Assembly: GCA_949128115.1 (NCBI GenBank)
Contig: OX421966.1
Span: 64,105,416 to 64,169,415, forward strand
Direction: 5' to 3'
DNA from: Anaspis maculata
Lineage: Eukaryota > Arthropoda > Insecta > Coleoptera > Scraptiidae
DNA: 64,000 nt
Positions 22,571-33,135 of this stretch are shown here, one piece after another. A model generated the notes under the pieces. That model was not told where the DNA came from, searched no databases, and saw nothing but the letters and a program-made list of their open reading frames with translations. The first letter of the stretch is position 1. The number at the start of each line of letters is the position of its first letter. A program made the translations under genes and the position numbers.

Positions 22571-25500
22571 GCTTTTTTTCTGCTGATTTTTCAAAACACG
22601 ATCTTTTGACATTGCGGTTTCATTAGATATTAGAAAGAACTAGTGCGAAAAACGTTTGTCTACCTGAGCGCTTCGATAGTTAGATAATGAGTCATTTGGC
22701 TATCACCAGCTGACATAAGGAAAACGTCCATATGATATCTTTGGAGAAGCAAGGATTTTGAAAGAATATAAGTACAGCCAGTAGTCCAGTACTGCAAGAA
22801 AGCTCCATTTGGAACACATAAAATTAGAGTAAAATTACAGATTTCACGCCAGGTACAGAAACTTACGTTCCTTGCTACACTATTCGGAAAAGTATTTTGA
22901 TAGAGATCCTGCGGTAGAAATAACAATTTTTTTCCACTCGAGATACAAAGATTGTGAGGAGCCTTTCAATTTTTGAGACGAATCTTACTGAAAATTTACT
23001 GTAGGAACCTTGAGAACCAGACTTGGAATTGGACAGCGTATCATTCGATTTATATTGACCCTTATGCCGAGCGCCGTATATTTCAAGCTGTCTTGAAAAG
23101 GTCCTTCTCTGCTACTCTTAGATCGATTTTTCAAAGTTCAATTATCGCAGGCAAGTGCTCCCAGCCGGTTTGATCCGGTTGTCGACAAGTTCAAAAGTAC
23201 GATTTTTCATTATTAATCGATTTCTCACAGGTTATGGGCTTGTGTGATGATGATGCTCGTAAAGACCCGAAAATCGAGTCACAAGATCATCCCGCAGGCC
23301 CAGGTTCAAATTCCATCAATAAAAAGCGTCCACATAACATTCACACACACAGACCATACATAAATGCTTGCTAAACTGCTGCGGGATATCTAATAAAGCC
23401 GACTGGCTGTTAGTGGAAAATTTATGCCGCTGACCTTTCGCCGTATTATAGTCTGGTGGTCGAATTTCCTCTGTTGCATGAATCAAGCATCGGGCTGACC
23501 TTGCCGAAACGCGAACAGGAGACAATGGGAGCACTCTGCTAAGAGAACTGGTCGGTGCGTAACACTGCCGTGTGCTTTACCCGGAAAAGATTTGGAAAAA
23601 TGTGCAAGTTCACGGACATCCGAAGGATCTCCGGGCCCATGGGATCGACGGGTTTTCCATGGGTTTTACGCGTCGGCGTTTGCTTGAATGGGTTTTGCAA
23701 TTTGTGGGCTAGCGCGGTGATTGATAGCGATAGTTTATCACTTGAGGAAATGGAGTATGTGCAGAGTGTACGGATTTCTTCCAAGGTCCGCCGATTAAAA
23801 TTATTACGTAGCTGTGATAATGGCGCACAATTCGTATACGTGAATTGTGAAGAAACGTTTGTCTTTCACCTGAAAAGACTTTTGTGCTGTCATCAATTAG
23901 GCTTTGAGAACTGAACTCCAGAGTTTCTCCTGGTATTCCCCAGGTCGAAGGTCCTGTCTGTTGAGATTTCCTCATACGTCAACGAAATCACCAAGGAAGA
24001 TTGTATACGGGAAACAGTTTACAGATTTGCTTCCTCGTGCTCGCCAAAAATAATAACTAGGTTTTTACAACACATAGCTACTTAGTATAAACCGTCGGCA
24101 ATGACCTTCTGAGTATGTTCGTGTGCAAATAAGTCCATTGTTACCTGTCCAGTCCTGACTTTAGCATTTCATTCATGTCTCTGCTTGTATATGCGAGTAT
24201 TAGGTACCTAAGTACGTAGGTGGTATAAGTCATCTTTTGTTGGATCCTGTGTATTTTCAAACGTGCATTTCTCATGCGATAGGATCACAACGAGTAAAGC
24301 CTAAAGCGCAAGTGAAGAACAATTTCTCTCGAGCTCGCATAAAAAATCGTTAATTGTATAATAGAAATGTGAGGGGGGTATGAAAACCTACTTGTTAACA
24401 CATAAATAACCGTAGAAAACGACGGAAAAATTCACCAGTCCTGAAGCAAGAGTTTTATGGGTCATTTGCAGCAAAGGTAACCGAACCCTTGCACTTAACT
24501 GGCGGAGCTTCCACAGGGTGAAATCTGTCACCCTGGTTCTGTGTTGCAAGTAAAAGCTGGAACGATTACCTCATCTCTGTTACTAGCACCAGAAGCTGAT
24601 AATCGTACTTTTTTCTTATTGAAACAAAGCAAAACAAAACAATAAAGCGGTCTTTTCCCATGGTGGACATTCCCATGTTCCTGGGAGGGATAATCGGGAC
24701 GAGGGGGTCAAAGCTCGCCGGGCTTCCGACCCCGAAACCGAAGTGTTTGGGCAAACAAATTATTATTGTGCGTGTGCTGGGCCTCGTTTCATTTCCGCAC
24801 TCGGCTAGGATCACAATCAAGTTTCGACCCTCCCAACCCTCTCACGGCTCATGAAAGCACCAAAGAAAATAGCGCGAGAAATTGCACAATATTGAATAAA
24901 GGAAATTACCAGATTTTTTCAAATGGAATCCTTTCAAATTAGATTTTCCCGAAGAGATTATTCCAAATGGGACGCTTCCAAATGGGGCTCTGCCTACCGA
25001 AAAAATTGAATTTAAAATCACCTATCCAACGCCTTGAAACTTGATTTTAAAGTTGCGAAAGTCGGAATTAGCATCGCAGCTATACATCATAACGCACAAA
25101 GCGAGGTCGTTCTAGCATGGGTGCCAATTTTGGGACGGCGATGAGGATGATGCACCGCTCAAAGGTTTTGTAAATATTTTTCAGCTGAAAATGTAGCGCA
25201 AGCGGGCCTTGGAATCGGTTCTGTATATAAACGAATTAGCCTTTATTATGACATCCCACTTGGTTCTTTGTACCTCCGACCAGCAACAATGTCCGAGTTC
25301 AACCCGCGTTTGTTAATTAAAAAAATGGAACCGCAACTCTTCGCCCACTTTGATGTGTCAATCAGCGCCCTCTGCGTTGTACCCACAAAGTTTTCATGTT
25401 GACCTCTCTAATTGATTAGCTAGTACCAGGATTTTATCATTCGATTGTTCCCCAGCTTGTTTCTGTTATGTCAGGTTTCACAACACACACTCATCTCGAT

Positions 25501-26025
25501 ACTGATCTACGCTACTCCAAGAGGAGGCCCTGAATAATACCCTTTTGTTTTTGTGTTGTATGGGCGCGCGATAATATTGTTGAAAACACCACTTTCATCG
25601 AGAGCGGTGATGTCATCCAGGCACACGCTGATTGATCATTTTTGATGAAACTTTGACTTGTTTTTGGTTGGCAGAAAAAATTTACGGGAGGAAACAACAA
25701 CAATTGCAGGTTTCGCACATGACTGTCATTGAACGCCAATAATCACATATTGTAGTAAAAGCACGACCTCAGACTCTTGTGTTCAGGTGTGCATAGTAGT
25801 AAGTGCTTGTGTGCAAAGTCTAATGACTACCTGAGGCTCGGACACTTTATTTGCTCATTTCTGATGCGTGCTTCATGTAAACAATAATTTAATTCGCAAC
25901 ATTGTAACATATGCGACCTCAAGTCGGCGTTGCACGCAGATTTTCATTGGATGCAAACTAGGAATAACAATTGCTTTTTTTGCACCAGAGAATCAATTTT
26001 CGCCATTCCGAAGCCAGAACGTAAC
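22571..26025. other. Long intergenic stretch, no gene assigned
   Basis: Several open frames of 60-119 codons occur, for example 22973-23173 and 23555-23914, but opposite-strand frames overlap them and no domain or convincing splice-site pair is visible. Sequence at 23230-23700 and 24640-24850 is more GC-balanced and unique-looking and could hold regulatory or unrecognised exon sequence. I could not support any specific call. Confidence 0.4.
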
Positions 26026-26027
26026 TA

Positions 26028-26158
26028 CCGGGTGTTTATAAACGTCTGTGATCGCGGCAGGCTTTGGTCAGGCCAAAAGTCGCAGTGAAAGGCACGATTC
26101 GAAAGAGTGATAGGAGATTCCAAAGGCGATATGATAACAAACGTTTATAAACACCCGG
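26028..26158. mobile_element. Short MITE, 131 bp, TA-flanked
   Basis: CCGGGTGTTTATAAACGT at the left and ACGTTTATAAACACCCGG at the right form a near-perfect terminal inverted repeat of about 18 bp. TA flanks both ends (26026-26027, 26159-26160). The interior is unique and non-coding. The ends resemble those of the 191-bp element at 49911-50101. Confidence 0.85.
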
Positions 26159-26204
26159 TATTTTGAATATTCCAATCCTTCACTTCGACTGTCGCGTTGT
26201 CCGG

Positions 26205-26425
26205 GTGATGATCCCTGAAATCAGACGTCAGGGATCATTTTGTGGAAGAAAAATTACTTAACCTTGTCCACCTCGCGTTCTGCCGTCCTTAACCCGGTGA
26301 TGATCCCGGAAATCGGACGTCGAAGAGCATACTGCAATAGGCAAGAATCCTTTTCCACCTCGCTTTAATCCTTTGTTGTTCGTAGCCTGGCGATGATCCT
26401 GGAAATCAGACGTCGGCATCAGTCC
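26205..26425. repeat. ~95-bp satellite, left part (three units)
   Basis: The core GATGATCC-(C)GGAAATC-GACGTC recurs at about 26206, 26298 and 26393, with CCACCTCGC and CTGC-type blocks between. The same units in the same orientation resume at about 30985-31310, so a 4.5-kb block separates two parts of one array. Confidence 0.75.
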
Positions 26426-26469
26426 TCAAGTGAAAACTTGAAGTAACAATAATGTTGATTGTAAGTTTT

Positions 26470-27845
26470 GCACGTGTCTTTCTCTTAAACCTTTGATTGA
26501 GGATATAAAAGTAAAGTTTTGTGTTTAAATTCCAACTGTTTTGAAAATTATTCAAATTTCAAACTACTGAACTGAGGTCCTTCATCATTTATTGGTATTT
26601 TTGGAATAACATGTCTTGGAAAAATTGATTTTAACTGTGTGATCACTTTTTGTTTCGACGATTGAAGATCGGACTATTCAGCAAGCTCTACAAATTTTGG
26701 AGAGTAGTCTACCTACCACCTCGACCACCACCCACTAGCAAATAAACATCAGTTTCAAAGTAGAACAGATTGCAAGCAGTCTTTTCCCATGAACGTTTTG
26801 GAATTTCATGTGATATATCATAAGTTCTTTTGGACGATTTTTTTTGAAAAGAGTTGAAAATTTCACAATTCAAAATGGGTTTCTTGACTGTTCATTTATA
26901 CTATTAATGCCAGAAATAACAATCTCTAGCTCTCAACTTGCACTTGTTGACGCCCAAATGACCATCATGTATTCGACTCAAAAAGTCTTTTCGCAATGAC
27001 TTTGGCTCAAGCAATTTTCTGTCTTTACAGAATAAACTGTATTATAATTCAAATATATTCTTTCTGAGTTTCTGTGGGAGGTTTTAAGGGATACATGATT
27101 GGTGAGGTAATTTATTTTGAAGTTAACAAGCTACTACGCTATATCTGCTGATATCTGCAGATACAACAGTTCCTCTGTCTGTACGGGAAAATTGAAGACC
27201 AGGGTGGTTCACCAATTTTTTTTGTCAGTGCTTTCTCATGACTTTTATCCCAGTGTCAAGGAACGTTTTTCTTTAATAACTATCTCTAAGGATTTTTTGA
27301 ATTCGCTCAATTCTTCATGAATTTCCCACATAGTTCACTAAACCCACAAATCTTTGGAGATCAGTTCTGTCTTGGGACTTGGCATTTTCAAAATGGCTTG
27401 AATTTTTGAACTGTCAGGAGCACAATTCAACCCATAGGGCAAACGTAAAAATTCTTATTATCCAGTGGTATCCAAAATCCTGACATGGCATCAAGCGTAC
27501 TGAATTTGTTTTTGCAATTTTTCAGTTTAGAAGTAATGTCATAAAAATTTTGCAATCGATTATATTTTCTCCTGATGTTTTTATTGGGATCTCTTAGGTC
27601 AAGAAAAATTCCTAGTGGCTTACTCTTCTTTATAACAATTACAATTGTATTCACTCAATCTGATGGATAATCAATCCAACAAATGCTGGAATCATGTTCC
27701 AATTCATCTAAGCGTTTTTTCAATTCATCAACCAAAGGAAATGAAATTTTCTTTCATTTCATTTTTCTTTCATTTAGTTTGATTTCGAACGACTCTTCTT
27801 TTTTCCCGATTCCAGAAAAACAATTTTCGTACTCCTCAAAGACAA
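26470..27845 (-). mobile_element. Ty3/gypsy-type LTR retrotransposon pol relic
   Basis: Read on the minus strand, decayed pol pieces lie in order. First is the protease-RT linker (FEEYENCFSGIG, then VDELKKRLDELEHDSSICW). Next is the RT start (VNTIVIVIKK, FLDLRDPNKNIRR, FSTLDAMSGFW), where an expected tryptophan before VNTIV is a stop. Next come LPYGLNCAP and KMPSPK. An integrase zinc-binding piece follows near 26910-27020 (LRKDFLSRIHDGHLGVNKCK). Integrase core pieces follow (HEIPKRSWEK, VDYSPKFVELAE, INDEGPQFSS, YPQSKG near 26490). Frame changes and stops are frequent, the RT YxDD region and most of RNase H are missing, and no LTRs are recognised. It is dead. Confidence 0.85.
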
Positions 27846-28194
27846 TGTTTGCTTCTCAAATCTTAGGCAAATTGTATATTTTATTAACCTTTTCAATCAA
27901 ATGATTCTTTATACATGAGTCTAACAGCAGTTACCTTAACCACTTAATCACTAGGGACCGATTGCATGGTTTCTGTGGCGTCAAAGTTGAAGACCGTGCT
28001 GAAATGAAAATGTGCTGAAATTTGAAACTATAGACGTACCCAGTTTTCAGTCGACAAAATGAACTCGTTCTCGAACAAAACAGAAGAAATAGACCTAGCT
28101 TCAGTTTTCAATTACAGACATTTATTGAAGACAAAAATAAGTCAAGCAAATCGGGCTCAAGTTGTTGTAAAAAAAAGCGGAATCTGTCGCGAAA

Positions 28195-28390
28195 AGCTCC
28201 TTAGAACGGATCAAAAAAAAAACGTCCTCCACAAAACGTTCCCTGGAAATTAACGTCCCCATGGAAAAACGTCCCCCCACAAAACGTATTTGAAAAACAT
28301 CCTCCACAACACGTCCCCTGGCATTAATGTTCACACGGAAAAACGTCATCAGGAAGAGACGTCCCGGAAAACTGCGTTCCCCTTCTGGCT
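28195..28390. repeat. AAAACGTCCCC-type short repeat cluster
   Basis: AAAACGTCC and close variants recur about every 18-25 bases: 'AAAAACGTCCTCC', 'ACAAAACGTTCCC', 'AAAACGTCCCCCC', 'ACACGTCCCC', 'AAAACGTCATC'. A related cluster in reverse orientation (GGGGACGT...GGGACTTTTTTTCC) lies at 30590-30745, so the two clusters bracket the minisatellite between them. Confidence 0.7.
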
Positions 28391-28399
28391 TCATAATAC

Positions 28400-30585
28400 G
28401 TACCCTGATGAGCTATTTTGTGTCGTCATGTTACTTTCAGAGCTCCAGCGAAGACTGCTCTTTGTGTCGTGTTTTTCATGTGTGTGCCTTTGTATCTTTC
28501 TGTAACTTCAAGCTTCGAGTGTCATTATGAGCCTCTTGTGTTTTTCGAAACTCAACATTCAAAATCCTGAAGCATCTTTTTGTTTCCATGTGTCATTTGA
28601 AGCCCTAATCAGACCCTCCTTGTGTTTATGCTTGTGACTCATGGAACTTTTGTGTGTATCTCTTTGTTTATTCAAAACATCCTCAGTCCAAGACTCATTG
28701 TTACTTCATGTGTCGTTTGGAGTCATGATGAGCCCCCTGTATTGTTTGGTGTCATTTGGAGCTCCGTGACTTCCGGTTCATGCTTGTGGCTCCTAAAACT
28801 CTTGTGTGCCTCTTGTGTCTTTTCAGGCTATCTGGAGGCCCAAGGGCCCTGTGTTTTCATGTATCCTTTGAAGGTGTGACGAGCTCTTATGGAACTTTGT
28901 GTGGCTTTTGGAATGCTTATGTTTTCTCTCATGTCTTCTTGTATGGTTTGAAGTCCAAGCGAGGCCATCTGTATCGATCCGTCTTCTATTGAAGCCCTAC
29001 GATGAACCCGCTTGATTATTTTTGTGGCTTTCGTAACTTTAGCCTCCTTCTCTCCTTTTGTGATATGGAGGTCTCACTGGTACACCTTATGCGGTTTGAA
29101 ATACCAAATATCGTTTCAAATTCAAATTTGCTTCGAACCGGGATGTACCATTTTGTGCCTTTTTGTGGCTTTGGAAACTCCACTGTACCTTCTTTATATC
29201 TTCTTGAGAGGTTTAAAATTTGGTGCCTTGATAAGCTTCTCGCGGCCCAGCCTTCGAGCCCTGAAGAGCCCTTTTATGTATTCCTGTGACTTTTAGAATG
29301 CTTGTGTTTACTTCCAGGTCATCTAAATAGTATGGTTCTCAGTCCTTGCAGGCCCCCTAGTATGCATCCATCTTTTAAAGCCCTACGCCGAGCTCCCTTG
29401 CATTTTTCTGGTCTTCCGGAAATCTCATCGCTTTGTGTCTTCTTGTGTTGTCCAGGCCCGACTAGACTCTCTTGTGTCTCAAAGCATCCCAAAGGTACCC
29501 TCAAGGGTATCTTTCGGAGCCTTGCTGAGTTATCTTATGTCTTCTATGACTTTGTGAATTCCAGCAAGATGTTTTGTGTTTTTATAGGGCGTTCAAGCCA
29601 AAGTGAGCCTGAATGTAATTAATGTGTCAGTTTTGGAGCCCTGACTAGCCTTATATCTCTTTTTGTGGCTGTTGGAAATCCACTGCACCTCATTTGCATC
29701 TCTTTTAAGTTGCCATAGCAGATGATATAGCATGATTGTTTTCAAATATTATCGAGAGCTCTGATGAGCATCCTTGTTTTCGTGGCTTTTTGCGGTGAGT
29801 ATTCTTGTGTGTCCCCTTGTGTCTCCATGAAGCCCCGTTTTCGTGGCTTGCGGAACGCTTGTGTACTCCCTTAGGACTTCTTGAGGCGTTCTAAACTCTT
29901 GGTATCATTTGGAGCCACGAGACTGTTGAGTCTTCTCTGCGTCTTCTTCCACCTTTCGAAACTTGAGTGTAAACCTTTGAGTCTTCTTGTGTGCCGTTCG
30001 AAGCCATAGCGGCCCCCTTGTGCCTTTATAAAGTGTTTGAAGCCCTGACCTGCCCCTTTTGTGTCTTCTTATGACTACCGGAACTCTTGTGTGCTTTTTG
30101 TTGTTTTTTTTCCGTTGTTCAAAGCTTTACTGGCTTCCTTATTGTGTTTTCATAATATCGTTTGAAAGCCCTTATGACCCACCTTTCATCTTTTTGAGTT
30201 TTCTTGAATTTGTACATTTATTTTGAACTGTTCTCTTGTGCCGTTTGAAGCCATAGCAGGCTCCCTTATTGTGTTATCTTTTGGAAAACTTGGATGAGCC
30301 CCCATGTGTTTTATGGCTTTCGAAACTCGAGTGTACTTCGTTGTAAGCATGTTCTGTGTAAGCATATTTTTATGTAGTAAAATCATCAATTAATATTATT
30401 CTATTCTATTCTATTTGTGTGCCGTGTGTTCTTTTCTTGTGCCGTTTGGGGCTATAGCGTGCTTGATGCTCTGAGTTTTGAGCCTTTTTGATAAGCCTCC
30501 TTTTTTCGGTATGCTTGGTATGCCCCCTGTATCTTTATATACCGTTTGGAGCCCTGATGAGGTTTGATAATCACAGCTTTTTCCG
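28400..30585. repeat. Long degenerate minisatellite, 2.2 kb
   Basis: Units of about 60-100 bp contain a GAAGCCCTGATGAGCC-like core and a TTTGTGTCTTCTTGTG(GCTTTTGGAACTC)-like spacer. Core variants are visible near 28598, 28718, 28991, 29250, 29378, 29634, 30000, 30039, 30246 and 30549. Divergence between units is high. All open frames here (28290-29622), rich in F, L, S and C, are translations of the repeat. Confidence 0.8.
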
Positions 30586-30589
30586 GTAA

Positions 30590-30745
30590 TGTAATTTATA
30601 AAGGACATAATTCCCAGGGGATGTTTTGCGGAGGACGGTTATTCTGGAACGGTATTTCTAGGGATATTATTACTGGGGACTTTTTTTCCGAGAACCGTTA
30701 TTCCAGGGGACGTAATTTTCTGTGAACGTTTTCTCCGGATTCGCC
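30590..30745. repeat. GGGGACGTTTT-type short repeat cluster
   Basis: GGGGATGTTTT, GGACGGTTATTC, GGGGACTTTTTT and GGGGACGTAATTTTC recur at 20-28-base spacing. It is the reverse-complement family of the cluster at 28195-28390. Confidence 0.65.
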
Positions 30746-30879
30746 TTGTAACTAGGTGAATCTGGAACTAGGTAAATCTGGTTCCATTTGTCCTGGCCTT
30801 ACTGCGAATGAAGTGGGTTGTCTGAAAGTGTTCGCCCAAAACCGGCCTTCCGGAAAACTTATCTCGCAAAAGACCAGGA

Positions 30880-31310
30880 TCACGTCGGATCCGTTACTTG
30901 TTGTTTCCTCAGCGATAATCATTTCAGATCTCAGTCGTCGTGGAGCATTCTGCAAAAAAAATAAACAGCTTGTGTCCCTCCCTTGTTTCTTCCGTCTGGT
31001 AATGATCCCGGAAATCAGACGTTGAGGTGCATTCTGCAAAAGAAAAAACTGAATACATACCACCTTATTCACCCTGCGACCGTCTCTATCTCCCTAATCT
31101 GGTGACGACCCAAGAAATCAGAGGTCGAATAGCATTTGGCGATAGAAATAAAATATTTAGTAAACTCTTTCTTTACTTCGCAATATTTACGATTTTTTAT
31201 CCTAGAAATCAGACGTCGAAAGGCATTCTGCAAAAGTTCAAGCGACGAACCTTTTTCATCACTTAGATCTTAAGTCGTTCTACTGATGATCTAGGAAATC
31301 AGAATTATCG
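30880..31310. repeat. ~95-bp satellite, right part
   Basis: GATCCCGGAAATCAGACGT near 31006, CCAAGAAATCAGAGGTCG near 31110, CCTAGAAATCAGACGTCG near 31200 and CTAGGAAATCAGAA near 31290 give spacings of 92-104 bp. GCATTCTGCAAAAG follows several cores. A weaker unit is near 30890. Orientation matches the left part at 26205-26425. Confidence 0.75.
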
Positions 31311-31552
31311 CTTTTTTGGGAGCATTCCGCTGGAAAACAAGTACTAACGCTTGTACTAACGCGGCGTTAAGGCCAGTTTATGTCCCGAAGTCGTGAAATT
31401 AACTTCCCGGAGAAAGCTTCCTCCAGGATTTATACTTCTAGCCGTGTGGAAAGTTTACAGCTCAACGAACCATTTTGATAACTTAGTCTCCAAGACATTC
31501 TTGAGTTCATACTATTTTGAAAATGTATTGTTTTGATTATTAACCAGAAAAT

Positions 31553-31553
31553 C

Positions 31554-31585
<32 letters not shown>
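31553..31585. repeat. (CAA)n microsatellite
   Basis: This is an uninterrupted CAA run of about 11 units. Confidence 0.95.
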
Positions 31586-31935
31586 AAAGTTGAAAATATA
31601 TGGTCAAAATGACGGTGACTTCAGAAGTAATAAGTTTCACACTCAGATATGAAGCTCCCCCTCGCCTTTCCACTTCAAGACGATACGATTGCTATTCTGC
31701 TCTTTAACATTAAAAAAATATTGGAAAAACCAATAGGGTCATACTTCCTGCCGGACCCTGCACATAAAACATAAATATCAACACATTCAAAAAGTTTTGC
31801 ATATTGGAATATTTCCAAAACTAGCAATCAGACTCAGCAGCTTGTAGGTATGGTTTTGCATTGGAAAACATTGTAAATAGATGATAACACTTGAAATTGT
31901 CTTAATTCATCGTAATATTCAAGTTAAAAAGTATA

Positions 31936-32464
31936 TACACACATCAAAAGAATCTAGGGGACAAGCAAATTCAGACGATTTCCAAAATCATCATAACTTT
32001 TGATTGCCGTCGGCAATTTCATATCGGTTTTCAGCGTTCGATAGCTCAATCTTTCTTTTTCACGCATTGATCACGTCAAATACGAACAATGTTTTACAAG
32101 GTCGCTACAGGGTGATCAATGGAACAGTGTAAAATTGCCAAAAGTTCAGTACGAGCGCGATTTCCCAAAAAAGAAAATCCATCTATTGCAATAGCACAGT
32201 TATGAAGATCAGTGCACAGTAATTGCAATTTCAAGGTCAAATGTCACTCTTGGTCACTTTCGAGCCGCTATATTAAACTTTTTGCATGAATGATTCGATT
32301 TGAATAAAACTTTGAAACACACTAGAATCGAATCATTTACATAAAAGTTCAATGTGACGGCCTAAAAGTGACCGAAAAAGACATTTGACCTTGAAATTCT
32401 AATGACTGGGACCAGGCATGAGTGTGATCCAAGTTTTAATAAAATCGGATCACTTTCTTGGAAC
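31936..32464 (+). mobile_element. Half copy of the 1-kb foldback family
   Basis: This matches the left arm and centre of the element at 52543-53573: end TACACACATCA, then GGGACAAGCAAATTC, CATATCGGTTTTCAG, GATCAATGGAACAGTGTAAA and CGCGATTTCCCAAAAA. It ends near AAAATCGGATCACTTTCTTGG, without the closing arm, next to the Tc1-like relic. An internal segment present in the other copy (about 52810-52930) is missing here. Confidence 0.8.
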
Positions 32465-32491
32465 CTTAAAATTTATAATTCTTATAACACC

Positions 32492-33135
32492 TCAAAACTC
32501 TTGGTATAGCGTGGGCAAGTCTTTCTTGTCGATTTGGCTTCGCCGAACCCTTATCCGGCGTTTATCAGGTACAAGGCCAATTCTTATCTCATCTGAGGAA
32601 AGCACATTTTCCCGTTTCTCTTCATTCCATTCCAAATGTTCAGTGGCCCATCCCAGTTGGATACTTCTGTGCTCCAACGTGAGTTTCAGGCGAGGTTTTG
32701 GGACAAGTGAAGGTTTCCTGGTGAATAAAACTGCTGCTTGTAACCTGTTCTGCCGTGCTAAGCACAGAGGGGGTATCTACATTTTGATAAATTTGATACA
32801 CTGCATTTTTATGCTCATATTTTAAGGGCTATGATGATCATGATCATGTGGTTATGATGATACATGGATGGCGCAATAATTAGGCTTCTCAAATAACTGC
32901 TCCATTCATATTATACTATAACATAACGTTACAAAAACTTGGCATGAAAATGCAGTGTATCAGATTTATCAAAATGTAGATACCCCCTCTGCGCTTAGCA
33001 CGGCAGTGTTCATTATCGTTTGTTCAATAAAGTGTTGTGAGCATGCTGGAGATCTCTTTTGAGAGCCGATGCAGTCATTTTTTCAATTTGTCTAAGAAGA
33101 CTTGTTGGGACCGGAATAAAAAGGTCCTCCGACCA
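32492..33135 (-). mobile_element. Tc1-like transposase relic, interrupted
   Basis: On the minus strand, pieces follow in Tc1 transposase order. KKAGRRT...MTASALKRDLQ (about 33040-33130) resembles the DNA-binding helix-turn-helix region. After the inserted element at 32750-33006 comes NRLQAAVLFTRKPSLVPKPR, then WATEHLEWNEEKRENVLSSD. The last aspartate in VLSSDE sits where the second catalytic D of the DDE core is expected. KRRIRVRRSQ follows, then the frame ends near 32492 and the rest is lost. Stops and a frame change interrupt it. It is a dead copy. Confidence 0.75.
32750..33006. mobile_element. 257-bp palindromic MITE inside the transposase relic
   Basis: The left end CTGCCGTGCTAAGC and right end GCTTAGCACGGCAG are inverted copies. 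Complementarity continues for about 65 bases, including GAGGGGGTATCTACATTTTG. TGTT flanks both sides (32746-32749 and 33007-33010), a likely 4-bp target duplication. There is no coding capacity. The plus-strand frame at 32418-32825 crosses it by chance. Confidence 0.8.

Noticed and set aside
28290..29622. Overlapping frames of 71-106 codons
   Set aside because: They are translations of the degenerate minisatellite; the same residues recur with the repeat period.
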